A stretch of 64,000 nucleotides of DNA from Otatea glauca (GCA_036346275.1 CM070721.1:3918452-3982451), one strand, 5' to 3'. Counted from the stretch's first letter, positions 1 through 11,754 are shown. Numbers and translations are program-made. Notes: generated from the sequence alone by a model not told the origin.

Positions 1-177
1 GAGAACGATCATATATCTGTCTGTCTATGAATGGTATTTAACCTGGCCTGTTTCATCATATGAGAGATGTAAAATATAGTCCACAGTAGTTTACTCCTCG
101 GTTCGCAATTAATTTGCCAGATTTATTTAACACACAAGAATGGTTGATATATAGGGGCACGTGTTACGTATAGTCAC

Positions 178-1257
178 CTTCTTATTGAGGCTAGGTACTC
201 TTCCTTGGATACATTTTGCATCAGCTTGAGCTCTTTCTCGTAGTCTGCAACCTGTAGCAGAATTAACGTTGATTAGATCGAATACATATGCTCGAGGTCT
301 ATATAAAAACGACAGCACGAGCATAGCTTTCGTGCAATCGTGCTGGTTTGTGCTCAATCAGCTGCGTTAGCTAGTGATCCAAACAGAGGAAAACGAAGGG
401 GAAAAACATATACCGGGAAGTTGGTGTATGTGCTAGGTCCCCAGTACTTGAGCGCCGCTAGATCATATGCTCTCGCTGCCGCTTCCTCCTCGTTGTATGC
501 GCCGAGATATACTGCTTGGTGCAGAGCGGTATACACGTAAGAGAGGCAAGTACGTCTGTCTAGCTAGCTAGCTCGTGTAGGTAACAAGTTTGATTTCGCA
601 ACATGTAAACATGCATGCATGATGCAGCTAGCCATTTGGGTGTCTCGTGTGGCACTTTTTACCGTACTTCTAGATATATATATATCAAAATTTACATTAA
701 ACTTTTAGTAGTATTAGCTAAATGTAAATTTTGATGATAAAAAGTGTCGGCTCGTTTATACGTACCTTGCTTTCCTTTCTTCTTCTGCGTTGGGTTCCAC
801 GTCCCTTTGTCCCACAGGTGTGCCTCGAACCTGCCCGTCCAACGATGCCTGCGTACGTGTACATTTAAGAAACACGGTCAGATCAACATGCTCTGGCTAA
901 AATACGTAGTTGCTATATACGTACGTACGTAGGCTCGGTCTCATGCTTAGAAGTTAGATCTATGTGTTCATGCACAGTATGTTACCTGCTTACACCCCTA
1001 AACCTTGAGCTCCTCTTAGCCGCATTGCTACTCGCCGACTTGTCGGCGCCGGCCTCTTTGCCGTTGCTGCTCACCGTCACCGCCGACATCGCCGCCGACG
1101 TTGGCTCCCTCTTATTCCTTCTCTTCACGCTCTTCGCGCCGTCACTGCCGGTGATCTCCGGCGCGGCCCTTGGCGTCGTTGCCTCGCAGTACAGCCCCTG
1201 TCCTCCGATGGCGTTGAGCTCATCCTTCACGAAGCCGTAGGTTCCCAGCATGGCCAT
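178..1257 (-). CDS. AP2-domain transcription factor (WRI1/ADAP-like), 5' part, runs off left edge
   Basis: Four exons fit on the minus strand: 1257-986, 848-766, 511-414 and 251-178, all with GT-AG introns and matching phases. They encode a basic, Ser/Ala-rich N-terminus of about 80 residues and then a complete first AP2 DNA-binding domain: SSRFRGVSR, then HRWTGRFEAHLWDKGTWNP, VYLGAYNEEEAAARAYDLAA and LKYWGPSTYTNFP. The linker that follows begins VADYEKELKLMQN and contains EEYLASIRR. This linker and the RGVSRHRWTGR form are typical of double-AP2 proteins of the AINTEGUMENTA/WRINKLED1 group, nuclear factors that include regulators of fatty-acid genes. The second AP2 domain would lie left of base 1, and bases 1-177 show no further exon. 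The start is the ATG at 1257-1255, two codons ahead of another Met. The 9-nt microexon that usually encodes VYL is absent as a separate exon, because VYLG opens exon 3 directly. Assignment to AP2 is firm; the WRI1/ADAP subgroup is inferred. Confidence 0.9.
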
Positions 1258-1387
1258 CAAAATTAACCCCTTACACCAAAGCCTTGGATCTGTCCCCTTG
1301 ATCTATCTATAGCCTTTTCAGGAAATTAACCGTGGGCATTGGCTTTGGAGGCAAAGGGAGGTGGCTCCGACGTGCGTGCAGTGAATG

Positions 1388-1393
1388 TTTATA
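1388..1393 (-). promoter_or_regulatory. probable TATA box of the AP2 gene
   Basis: The minus strand reads GCATATAAACATTC, about 130 bases upstream of the chosen ATG. That leaves a 5' leader of roughly 100 bases. The call rests on position and consensus only. Confidence 0.45.
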
Positions 1394-1399
1394 TGCACA

Positions 1400-2645
1400 G
1401 ATGGCAGCGTTGGTGTCCATCCTTGTTTCCATCTACGCGCTGATAACGACACAAGGGCGTCGATGTTCTCGGTGCCAAGTGCCTTGGCTCTTGCTGGTTT
1501 TGACAGCTTACAGTACGGCCTGACGGCCATGCATTGTTAAGTTGCCGTAGCATACATGTGGTCTAGCCTTATTGGTCAGAAAATCTCCCTGTCCAGATAT
1601 ACACCGAGAGTAGTTTCTGGTGAAAAATATTAACCGATGATGAAGTTCTCGTCGAAATAAATTTTGATGAAGGTTTTTTAGGAATAAATTTTGGTGAAGA
1701 AATTTGGAGAAAAGGGACAGTTAATTGACCAAGGTTTGTTAGCCTCAGCAGCATATATATTATTGTAGAGTGGATTAAAACTATACAAGAAATTTGCACC
1801 AAAAACTGAAAAGTTAATAAATAGCTAGAGCTTACTTATATTTTGATTTACTTGGTAGTAGCTAGCAAAGCCAAGCAATATCGCATAATCCGTGATAATA
1901 AACTGATAGTCCACTGCGTTTTATTTTTTATTTTTTTAGCATTAATTCGCTCCATTGTTCTAGTTGATCTGCAAGTGGTTTTCCATCACTGATCTACATG
2001 GTTCATGACTTCATGCAAATTCCAGGTAAGACAATGTTTGTCATTGTGCAAACGGATGGAATTGAACCAGCTAGTTCTGAAATGGTCATGTATGCGTAAA
2101 ATAAGCTAGTCCCTCGATCTCTTTCCTACAAACAGTTATAATTGACCGAACATGGTAATAATAAATCATAAATTTTCATGCATAGTTGAGGAGCAACATC
2201 TGAAGATCAGATTTGCAAGCTGTAAAAGAGAGGGATTTGCATGATTGCCCTATCGCGAAAATTCCATCCCTTTCAAGACCATGATAAGATCAAGGCAGTC
2301 ACATATTCCTTATAATTGTCTTATCATTTGTCCTTGTAAATACTCTACTGCTTGAACTGATATCTGTTTTCGCAGGAACTTAATTTCACATCATCTTCCG
2401 GGCGTTTTCAGCGTGTGGATGCATCGCACACCATGATCTGAGTGCGCGTGTAAGCGATTTTACCGGTGGCGCCCATGGGTGTGTTCTGCCAAAGTTGTAT
2501 GCTTCCTTCAATTTTCTTTTTGATGACAACAGCCAGTAACTATTTGTAAAGAAATAATATTAAACCTTGTTTCAGAAAATAAAATCTTTGAACAATTTAA
2601 CACTAACCTTGTTCCGGTGGAGACTTCACATTTCGCCAGAACAAT
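1400..2645. other. AP2 upstream region, no gene seen
   Basis: AT-rich sequence between the AP2 promoter and the copia insertion. The ORFs are short and lack family features. It probably holds distal promoter sequence and old repeats. Confidence 0.5.
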
Positions 2646-2650
2646 GAAAC

Positions 2651-2891
2651 TGTTGTAAAATGTAGTCTAACACTCACGATCAATCAATAGTATGCCAACA
2701 AAATCATAAGAACAAGAATAGGAGTACACAGAGTATAGGGGGGCAAAGTTCTCTCGTTTTATTAGATTGATTCTCTTGTACAAGAGGGTGCCCAATATAT
2801 AGTAGAAGATAGCAAGAGATAGATTTGGATTCGCCTAATAATAGATAGAGTCCTTCCACGTTTGGACTGGGATTCTATCTATACCATCACA
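2651..2891 (-). repeat. 3' LTR of the copia element (241 bp)
   Basis: It matches 11503-11749 along its whole length with scattered substitutions and small indels. It is preceded on the plus strand by the target duplication GAAAC. Confidence 0.92.
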
Positions 2892-2900
2892 CTCCCCTTT
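2892..2900 (-). promoter_or_regulatory. polypurine tract of the copia element
   Basis: The minus strand reads AAAGGGGAG directly against the 3' LTR. This is the expected position for the plus-strand DNA primer. Confidence 0.75.
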
Positions 2901-3132
2901 GGGCGAATACCGCGTAATGCACATATCTCATTAAAAACTCCACTCAAAAATCCAGTGAAAAAAAAGAGATGGAGAAAACAGTACATTGCACTCGCACTCT
3001 ATGTTGCACTAGTTGCCTCATTAAAACCATTATATGAGAAAACTTTAGGAAAACTCACTAAGGGAAAGGAGTACAACTTATAATCTTCTGGGTTTATATT
3101 AGGATCTTCAGGATCACAATAAGGGTTATGGT

Positions 3133-3498
3133 TCAAGGGTTTACTCCCCCTGAACTTTGCATCTCTCTAAGTCTTCTCATTCCAATGTCTTTAACACATC
3201 TTTGAAATGTGGATTTAGGTAAGGACTTAGTGAATAAATCTGCAAGATTTTCACATGACTTAGTTTGCAAAAATTTTATCTTACCGTTCTTCTGGAGTTC
3301 ATGAGGATAGAATAACTTAGGAGCAATATGCTTCGTGATATTGCTCTTTACATAACCCAATTGCATTTGTGCAACACAAGCAGTATTATCTTCATAGATA
3401 ATCGTGGGGGTATCGACGGTGTTGAGACCACGTGACTTCTGGATATGGCTAATCACATGTCGCAGCTAAACACATTCACGTGAGGCTTCATACAGAGC
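3133..3498 (-). pseudogene. copia RNase H, C-terminal part
   Basis: The frame shows the conserved copia RNase H end: TIIYEDNTACVAQMQ, then HIAPKLFYPHELQ and ENLADLFTKSLP. The upstream part reads ALYEASRECV and then a TAG where copia proteins have Trp. The domain is broken at 3498 by the solo LTR. Its missing N-terminal half continues at 5624. Part of the decayed polyprotein of the 9.1-kb element. Confidence 0.88.
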
Positions 3499-3652
3499 TG
3501 AAGGACCATGTGGTGATCCATCCATGTTTATGATGAGTATTTGACTTTATGTGATCTAGGATAGCTTAGATTTGAGTTTGGATTTAAAATAGATTTCAAG
3601 TTGGAAGAGGGAAACAGAGAGTTTCCCATTTGCGTCGAACTGATTCTTCACG

Positions 3653-3878
3653 TGTATGACGGACCAAATGTCACGTGAGTTTCATGTGTATGACGGACCA
3701 AATCTCAGTGAGTTTCACATGTATGACGGACCAAATCTCAGTGAGTTTCACGTGTATGACGGACCAAATGTCTTGTAAGTTTTATGTGTATGACGGACCA
3801 AATCGCGGTGGTTTTCACGTGTATTACGGACCAAATCGCAGTGAGTTTCTCGTGTATGACGGACCAATTTTAACAGCG
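3653..3878 (+). repeat. 33-bp minisatellite inside solo LTR A
   Basis: About seven tandem units of about 33 bp, each containing GTATGACGGACCAAAT followed by a variable GTGAGTTTCAC-like segment. The unit length is a multiple of three, so it produces a repetitive ORF that should not be taken for a gene. A related array occurs in copy B. Confidence 0.88.
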
Positions 3879-4240
3879 TGCAGTAATATGCCTTTTTGAA
3901 GGTCTTCCCGTGCTCAAAAAATTATGTGTTATACATGAAAGTTGTAGAGAATTTCGAAACACAACTTTTTCATGTTGATAATTTTTTCAATTGAGCCACA
4001 GAAAAAATCATAGAAAATCGGGAATGTTAACAGAGAATCTCACGTTTACGACGGACCAATTTTAACAGCGTGCAGTAATATGCCTTTTTGAAGGTCTTCC
4101 CGTGCTCAAAAAATTATATATTATATATAAAAGTTGTAGAGAATTTCGAAACGAAACTTTTTTATGTTGACAAGTTTTTCATCTGAGCAACATAAAAAAT
4201 CATAAAAAATTGAGAAGATTACTGCTGTATTAAAAACAGA
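3864..4240 (+). repeat. tandem duplication of about 188 bp in solo LTR A
   Basis: The segment from CCAATTTTAACAGCG near 3864 to about 4050 is repeated, with substitutions, from about 4052. Copy B has this segment only once, which explains most of the length difference between the two LTRs. Confidence 0.8.
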
Positions 4241-5623
4241 ATGTTTCACTTGGTTGAAGTGTTTTGGTCCGTTTTGGTCAGTTCTAACCCTAATTCGTGA
4301 TCGAATTGATGCGCTGGGTTCATGGTGGAACCAAGAAGGGTTTTCTTGTCTTTGTGGATGTAGGATTTCATTTGGTGGTCATGGTGAGACGAAGGGAGGC
4401 TGGAACTAGGCATGGGATGGCCAGAGGTTCAAGTTGGCCAGATGTTCGCCGGAAGATGGCCGGAGATGAAGTCGGTGCAGTCCCAAGAGACAAGAGATCA
4501 GTGGAGAAGTTAGCTTATCACTACTTGGATCAAGGAGAGCTGTTGGGTTACAGTTCTGAAAGATAGAGTAGTGGATAAGTGTAGCTTGCTTTGAAAACGG
4601 TGCAAGAAAACCCATGTGTGTGGTGGGTTTTGGGTTAACCCTTGCATGGCTAGTTGAGTGGGTTAATCCTAGCCCTTGATGAATGCTCTAGGGTTTAGAG
4701 GCTCATCCAAGGGTGGTAGGTGGCCCAAGAGTTGTATAAATAGGGGTGGAGGGGTAGCCTTCCCCCTGTGAAGGTTTTGAGGTTTTTTATGCTCCTTTGA
4801 GCTTTGCCCATATGAATGTGAGGCTTTGTAACCTCTCCTTCCAGAAATAAAATGTTCTTCATTTATGGTCATGTTTCATTTCCTTTACGCATTTATATTA
4901 TGCATTTAAATTACGCAATTTAAATTCCGCATTTACTTTCTTGCAATTTACATTTACGCTATTTGGATTTGCCTCCCCTTCTTCTAATTGCTTACGAATC
5001 TTTTGCTGAGGTTTATGATTGATTCTTTCTTGAAATCCTGTTTCAATCATCTAGGCTATCCATGTGTTCTTGTTGCAAGAAATTGATCTTTGGCGTTCTT
5101 GAATGCTTGATTTTGTAGATTGCGTATCTTTGAGTTTCTTTGTGTTCTCTTGCTTGCTGGGACGTGTGGGAAGTCATTCAAGATCACTTTGATTATCAAA
5201 ACCCCACAAGCAAGTCTTGATCGAAGTTCTTTCGATTTTTGTCGAAACTTTGACGTCAATCCCTTGGATTGAAGGTTGGAATAAGTTCCTGACATCCCAA
5301 GGATCTTATCTACCAAGTTTCATTGAGTTTGGATCAATGGATTAAAAGATTCATCAAGTTTCCTTTTGAACCTGTGCTGAAAACGCTGTTCATATGTCTG
5401 ATTTTACTGTAGCTACAGTAACCCGATAGTTCCAGCCCCAGAGTGCAGTAGCACTGGCCTTATGCTGATGTTTTGTGAAAATTAACCCTTTCGCTTCCAT
5501 TTGATATCTAAGGGTTTTGGCTTAATTTCTTTGGGTGAAAATCTGCATTTGTGATCTTCCTTAGAGAACATATTTTAATTTGGGATCATTCACCCCCTCT
5601 CTGATCGCCATCTCGGTCTTTCA

Positions 5624-7209
5624 AGAGCTATGATCTCTTAGTGGTTGGTAAAAGTAGCTACCAAGGTATGTTTACAAAACCGCCAAGAAACAGCTGTACC
5701 ACCCCAGAGAAACACAAAACCAGTCTGTGATTTGGCACTGTGGGGATCAGACAAATAGTCAACATCCGTGTATCCCACCATGGTCAAGTCTTGGTTCTTC
5801 TGGAAAAACAATCCAAGATCTTGGGTACGTTGGAGGTATCTGAGTAAAGTCTTGACACCAGCCCAATGTCTTCTGGTTGGGGCTGCACTGTGTCTTGCTA
5901 GCAAATTCACTGCGAATGCAATATCAGGTCTTGTGCAATTCGCAAGATACATGAGTGCTCCAATGACACTTAAATATGGGACCTCAGGTCCTAAGACTTC
6001 CTCATTTTCCATCCTTGGTCTGAAAGGGTCTTTATCCACTTCGAGGGATCTCACGACCACGGGGTTTTTTAAAAGATACGATTTATCCATATTGAACCTT
6101 TCCAATACCTTCTGGGTATAGGAAGACTGGTGTACAAAGATTCCTTCTGAGAAATGCTCTAGCTGTAGGCCTAAGTAAAATTTGGCTTTACCCAAATCTT
6201 TCATCTCAAACTCCGTCGTGAGGTAAGCACTTGCTTCCTTTATCTCCTCTATGGTTCTGATGATATTCAGATCATCGACATATACTGAGATGATGCAGAA
6301 TCCATTCTGGGATTTCCTTATGAACACATAGGGACAATCATCATTATTTGAGTATCCCTTCTTCAGGAGGAACTGACTAAACCGGTTATACCACATTCTC
6401 CCCGACTGTTTTAACCCGTATAGCAATCTCTGCAGTTTGACGCTATACATGTTGCGATTATTAGGATTCGAAACTTTGACTCCTTCAGGGACTCTCATAT
6501 AAATGTCCATATCCAGTGACCCATATAAATATACGGTCACTACATCCATCAATTGCATTTTTAAATTTAAGCCAGCTGCCATTGATATTAAATATCGGAA
6601 CGTTATTCCACTCATCACAGGAGAATAGGTTTCATCGTAATCGATGCCGGGTCTCTGCGTGAACCCTTATGCTACAAGCCTCGCTTTATATCTCACGACC
6701 TCATTGTTTTCATTTCTCTTCCGGATGAAAACCCATTTTGATCCTACAGGGAACACTTTCGGAGGTGTTCGATCAACAGGACCGAATATTTTCCTTTTAT
6801 TAAGCGAGCGCAATTCCGCCTCAATTGCTTCTTTCCATTTAACCCAATCTAAGCGCTTCTGACACTCTGCCATGAACTTTGGTTCTGGATCCAGTTCAAG
6901 AGTTTTAGCAATTTTGGACGCGAAATAAATGTCGACAATTGTAGTCTTTCTTTTATATAATTCTCCTGAGTCCACATAATTGGTGGATATTTCTTCATTA
7001 ATTTCTTTCAGTTCCTCGTAATTTCCCACAATGATGGAGTCTGGGTGTTTCGACTTTCCAGCGTTAGATTGTGCGCGCAAATGTTCGCTAGGATTTCCAT
7101 CTTCAGGATGGCTCACTTCAGGGAGGTTACCATCTTCAGGATGGCTCACTACAGCGATTTTCTCAACAACAGGTTGAGCTTCTTCAACTGTCTCAGGTAG
7201 TGATCTCAC
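5624..7209 (-). pseudogene. copia reverse transcriptase and RNase H start
   Basis: Two frames, 7209-6667 and 6618-5638, join into a copia reverse transcriptase. The first holds the N-terminal part (AEAELRSLNKRKIFGPV region, then GSKWVFIRKRN and YKARLVA). The second holds the palm, with SVYVDDLNII as the catalytic YVDD, then KDLGKAKFYLGLQ and GALMYLANCTRPDIAFAVN. It runs on into RNase H (GYTDVDYLSDPHSAKSQTG) and stops at the solo LTR insertion. A frameshift between 6618 and 6667 separates the frames. No product is expected. Confidence 0.93.
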
Positions 7210-7419
7210 TTGTTCGGTTCTCCATTTCTACGAACGTTTCCACGGAACTGAGTCCCGTGCACCTGGAGGCCTCCCCCTCTTTTTGTCTTGAGGGGTAAGA
7301 GTGAGTTCAATAACCTTATGGGGTATTTCCACTGTTTCAGGTGCATTTACTGCAGGTATATGAGATTTTGTCACTCCCTTATGATCAGTGAAGGCATCTG
7401 GCAGATTATCGACTATTTG

Positions 7420-8175
7420 TTACAGACTTATTATCCTCCAAACCTCAAGTTTGGCTTCTTTAGTGCGTGGGTCTAAGGATTGAATGCCAGTGGCATTCCA
7501 ATCTATTTCCCGGCATTCTTCAATGTGGTACATATCTCCCCCTAATGCCGAAAAATTATCCTCATCAAAAATACAATTAGCGTACGGAGCCGTGTATAGA
7601 TCCCCTATCATAGGCTCTAGGTATTTGATAATTGAAGGAGACTCATAACCTACATAGATCCCCAACTTTCGGTGAGGTCCCATGGTGGTACGCTGTGGTG
7701 GAGAGATTGGCACATATACAACACAGCCAAATTTTCGCAGATGGGAAATACTTGTTCTTCCCCATGCACTAGCTGAGAAAGGAAAATTTCATGGTATGCA
7801 GTTGGTCCGAGTTGAATTAATGATTCAGCGTGCAACACTTCATGGCCCCAACAGCTGGTGGGTAACCTATACAATTCTGCAAGAGTGGCCTAGCAATAAG
7901 TTTTACTCTCTTAATTAATAACTCTACAAGGCCATTTTGTGTGTGGACATGAGGTACGAAATGCTCTACATTAATGCCTAGAGGAATGCAATAATCATTA
8001 AATGCTTTTGAGGTAAACTCACCGGCATTGTCCATACGAATGGACTTAATCCTTCTGGAAAGGAGGCTCTTAATTTAATGATTTGGACAATTAACTTAGC
8101 AAAAGCATGGTTCCTAATAGATAAGAGACATACATAGGACCATCTAGTAGAAGCATATATTAGTACCATAAAATA
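7420..8175 (-). pseudogene. copia integrase core, frameshifted
   Basis: Three overlapping frames carry the integrase core. The segments VLIYASTRWSYVCLLS, MDNAGEFTSKAFNDYC (second catalytic Asp) and HTQNGLVELLIKR (catalytic Glu) come first. The C-terminal extension follows, with GPHRKLGIYVGYESPSIIKY and ALGGDMYHIEE. At least two frameshifts break it, near 8070 and 7700-7820. Confidence 0.9.
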
Positions 8176-8274
8176 TCTAAAGGGGCCTGACAGGGGCTGA
8201 ATTGGTTTACAGATATTACTTTGAATTCTCTCCAGGAAATTCAGTGATTCTTCCTTAACTTTTAGAAGAGAGGG

Positions 8275-8862
8275 TCAAACTATCAGCTTTCCTTTAGCAC
8301 AAGCAGGGCATATAAAAGCTTCAGGTTTAGGAAAAGCTGTAGTCTTTATGTTATGGCCAGCAGAATTATTTATTATTCTTCTCATCATATTCAATCCAGG
8401 ATGACCCAGATGATCATGCCAGATCTTAGATATTTCTGGAGTTTTAACTATAGTCTTCATCGCAACATAAACTTCAGGTTTTATATATGTGTAATATAGC
8501 CCGGAGGAGAATGAAAGAAGTTTTTCAACCACACGTTTATTACGCCCGTCAAACTTAGTCATGAGCAGGTATTCTGTACCATCCTCATTTTCAGTCTCCA
8601 GATGGAAACCATTTAGACGGATGTCTTTAAAACTTAGGAGAGTGCGACTGGACTCAGTGTATAATATGGCATTTTCTATAATTAAACGAGTGCCTAAAGG
8701 GAGAACTATAATGGCTCTTCTGATGCCAACAATGAGAGCATCGCTTCCGGCGATGGTCATAATATTTTCAGTTTTCTTAATCAATGTCTGAAAATATTTA
8801 GTTTCCCTAAGAATTGTATTTGTGGTGTAACTGTCTACCAGACAGATTTCCTCCTCCGCCAT
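8275..8862 (-). pseudogene. copia protease remnant and gag-pre-integrase domain
   Basis: An open frame of 195 codons begins CLVDSYTTNTILRETKYF, which resembles the copia protease active-site region, normally LxDSGxT-like but here VDSYTT. It ends with HDHLGHPGLNMMRRI and CPACAKGKL, the zinc-binding gag-pre-integrase motif. The protease active site looks altered. It lies between gag and integrase, as expected. Confidence 0.85.
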
Positions 8863-9195
8863 TGGATTATATAGGTGTTCTATATTAAAGATATAAAATC
8901 AATCAAACATTTGATGCAACAGGAACAAATAATATAGAACGAGCATAGCATGGTTAAATAAATTCCATAGAGAAATTACACTTTATTAAATTTGACTGAT
9001 AATCGCTCAACAGGAGCGTAGACCATTGTTCATTCAGGAACACAAAGACTAAACTGATAAATGAGACTCTTAAGGAGACTCTAAAGGATAATGCGACATT
9101 GACTATAAAAGAAAGACCGGAAGATTATTGCATGTCTCCATACAAATTATTTATATCATCCTCCTGGGATTTTTCTTTATTCTTCTGGAATTCTT

Positions 9196-10257
9196 TTAGC
9201 TTATATCCAATAAGATCATCCTCTTCCATAGGAGTATCACCATATCCAAGAAGGCCCTTCTTGAATTCTTCTGTGGGGTCGAGACTTGATCATCAATTAA
9301 TTCCATTCCATTGTCAACAACAGGTTGAATAATGAAATGTGCCTCCGCCTTATTCCCTTGCTTCTTCTGGAATCTCCCAGTGGATTTCATATAAAGTTCT
9401 ACCAAATGCTTTGGGGTGCGGCATTTACGTGACCAATGATCAGTACATCCACACTTAAAGCATGGTTGTTTAGGATCAATAGCATTATTTGCTGGTCCTT
9501 TCTTCTGGAGGTGACTTGATCCATTTTCTGTTATCTTCCACTGGGATTTACCTCTTCCTTTATAATTTGTCATTATTCCATTTATCCCCTTTCTATCTTT
9601 GGCCCTTTCTGTGGCCTTGGCTATTGCTAGCCTGCTGAGCGTTTGCATGTGCTTCAGGTAATGCATGACTCCCACTAGGTAGGACTTGATGATTCTTCAT
9701 TAAACGTTTATCATGCTTTTCTACTTCTAGCAAGATGCATATCAGCTTAGAGTACTTCTGGTACTTTACATGGCAATACTGTTACTGCAGTATCCTCATG
9801 TTGGGGTAGAATGTGCACAAAGTCTTGTCAATCTTTTCAGCTTCCGTAATCTTCTGATCACATAATGCTAGTTTGCAATAATCTTGTGCATGACAGAGTT
9901 GAACGCTGCCACTGACTTAAAATCTTGGAAGCATAGGAGGATCCATTCATGTTGTGCTTCTGGCAACAGAACGGACCTTTGCTGGTTATATCGTTCCTTC
10001 AGGGAATTCCATAGAGCCAGCGGTTCCTCCCCCATCAAATATTCGACCTTCAGGTCCGCATGGAGATAGTGCCTCAGGAAGTGTAAAGCTGCGGATTTAG
10101 CAGCTTCAGGGAGAGCAAGGTTACCAGCTTCAGGCTGGGAAATTGCAGCTCCAAGAGATCGGGCTGTCAAGTTGATCTTGACATCCATTACTCAGGTGAG
10201 GTAGTTGCTGCCATTCAGGGCAAACTCAGCAAATTCTTTCTTTGCGATGTTAGACAT
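9196..10257 (-). pseudogene. copia gag with CCHC zinc knuckle
   Basis: The gag start is the ATG at 10257 (MSNIAKKEFAEFALNGSNYL). A TGA follows at once where copia gag normally has Trp. A second frame opens at MDVKINLTARSL and continues through ALWNSLKERYNQQ. The 9675-9196 frame holds the nucleocapsid knuckle CFKCGCTDHWSRKC (C-X2-C-X4-H-X4-C). Stops and a frameshift between 9868 and 9675 break it. Confidence 0.88.
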
Positions 10258-10539
10258 ATCCTATATGCAAGTAAAAAGGTATTTTACTTCAGGTAAAATT
10301 TTATTTTGCATGTTTATTATTGAATCAGTAAAGTTTGGTCTATATCTATTCAGTAGATAATTATCACAAAATTTTCAGAATTTTCCTAGCATTTTCATAA
10401 TTTTTTGGTAATTATTAAGCAATTTTCAAAATAAATCCCAACGAGTAATAATCATGGCATAATGCTAAGAAAATTAATCCAGAGACATCAAACTCATACT
10501 ATGCATTCTAAAATTTTCTAGAGCATTTTTCATGTTCGT

Positions 10540-11502
10540 ACGGTCACTGGACCGTACGGCCCATCCGCCCTACTCGGCCCGTTTATGCGCCATCAGTCGG
10601 GCGGCTAGGGTTTTCCTTTAACCCTAGCCGCTGCTTCTCTGGAGCCCAGGAAAAACGGCGCATGCAATCATAGGTGCGACGGGGCTCTGACGGCGGCGCA
10701 TGGAGAACGCGACCAAGCCGGTGAACGCAGGCGCAGGAGCCGAGACGCCGGACGTGGCATGGTGGCAGGCGCATCGGCGGTGGCGGCGGGCGCAAATGCA
10801 CCCGTCGGCGCGGGCGATCACAGAGCGGCCGACGACGCGGCTGAGCGTGGAGCGGCCGACGGGGACACGGCTTTGGGCCGTTGAGCAACCGGCGGGCGTG
10901 GAGCTGCTGGCGACACGGCTGAGCGCGGAGCGGCCGGCGGGGGCGCGGAAGATCAAACGGCGAGCGGGGCCACCACCTCGGCTTCTGGTGAGTCGGGCTC
11001 AGGGCCGACAGATCGCGGCGCGGCAGCGATGGAGCTTCGAGTGCACGGGGATAGCTGCAGACTTTCTCGTCGTACAGTCGAGCACGGATGCGCCGAGCTG
11101 CCGATGGCGCGATGTGCGCAGCCACCTGCGCGAGGGCCAAGGGCACAGCACAACGGGCACGGCCACCAATGCGGCGCGACGTGCTTGACCACCTGCGCGA
11201 GTGCCGAGCGGACGAACAGCGCAGAGGCCACGTGGGTGCCGAGTGACCAGCGGTGTGAAGGTCGATTGGCCGACGCGAAGACATTAACTAGAAAGCTCAA
11301 TCTACTGGTTAGAAATATGTTCATATGCGACATTACAGGAACATTAGCTAGCAAGGCTTAATCTGTTCATGTCGCGTGTAGATTGAACTTACTTAGGGTT
11401 TGGCGTAGGATGATCGTGTGTAGCAGGATGATTTCAATGCCGTGTAGATTATCGCAGGCAGACGATCTCAACTGGCCTCGGTAGAACGTCGTGCTAATAA
11501 CG
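10540..11502 (-). other. GC-rich leader of the copia element
   Basis: GC-rich sequence between the 5' LTR and gag. It gives long overlapping Arg/Pro/Ala-rich ORFs on both strands with no recognisable domain. It is best read as untranslated leader, possibly with captured host sequence. Confidence 0.55.
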
Positions 11503-11749
11503 TATTGTAAAACGTAGTCGTTCACCCACGATCAATCAACAACATGCCAACGAAATCACAAGAAAAAGAATAGGAGCACACAGAGTATAGGGGAACAAAA
11601 TCTAATAAATCTCGCTTTATTAGATTGATTCTCTTGTAAAAGAGGGTACTCAATATATAGTAGAAGATAGCAAGAGATAGATTCAAATTCGCCCACCAAT
11701 AGATAGATTCCTTCTAAGTTTGGACTAAGATTCTATCTATATCATAACA
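11503..11749 (-). repeat. 5' LTR of the copia element (247 bp)
   Basis: It pairs with 2651-2891 and is followed on the plus strand by the target duplication GAAAC (11750-11754). Confidence 0.92.
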
Positions 11750-11754
11750 GAAAC

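Larger units (their letters stand above)
3499..5623 (+). mobile_element. solo LTR, copy A (2.1 kb), inserted in the copia RNase H
   Basis: It starts TGAAGGACC, ends GGTCTTTCA, and is flanked by perfect 5-bp duplications AGAGC (3494-3498 and 5624-5628). It matches 43373-45242 in the opposite orientation. No primer site, polypurine tract or coding domain was found inside. Inside are a TATA box (TATAAATA, 4735-4742) and a downstream AATAAA (4846-4851), in the order expected of an LTR promoter and polyadenylation site. Near its right end it carries the CA-rich string ATTCACCCCCTCTCTGATCG, as do the LTRs of the gag-only element at 32.9-40.2 kb. A solo LTR left by recombination between two LTRs is the best reading. 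The 9-bp inverted ends alone could suggest a DNA transposon, but the 5-bp duplication, TG/CA ends and promoter argue against it. Confidence 0.85.
2651..11749 (-). mobile_element. Ty1/copia LTR retrotransposon, decayed, with a nested solo LTR
   Basis: Two similar terminal repeats (2651-2891 and 11503-11749) begin TG and end CA or the near equivalent. They are flanked by identical 5-bp duplications GAAAC at 2646-2650 and 11750-11754. Read on the minus strand the order is 5' LTR, GC-rich leader, gag with zinc knuckle, gag-pre-integrase, integrase, reverse transcriptase, RNase H, polypurine tract, 3' LTR. Integrase before reverse transcriptase is the copia order. Every coding domain carries stops or frameshifts, so the copy is not autonomous. 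A 2.1-kb solo LTR (3499-5623) splits the RNase H region. Without that insert the element is about 7 kb. The sequence just inside the 5' LTR (minus strand ATTAGCACGACG) may be the primer site; it is not the common TGGTATCAGA form. Confidence 0.93.

Noticed and set aside
3675..3899. Repetitive protein of MTDQISVSF-like units
   Set aside because: Artefact of the 33-bp minisatellite in the solo LTR.
3499..5623. DNA transposon with 9-bp TIRs
   Set aside because: TG/CA ends, 5-bp duplications, TATA and polyadenylation signals, and shared LTR motif fit a solo LTR better.
10583..11361. Long Arg/Pro-rich ORFs on both strands
   Set aside because: They overlap each other, lack domains, and follow from the GC-rich composition of the copia leader.
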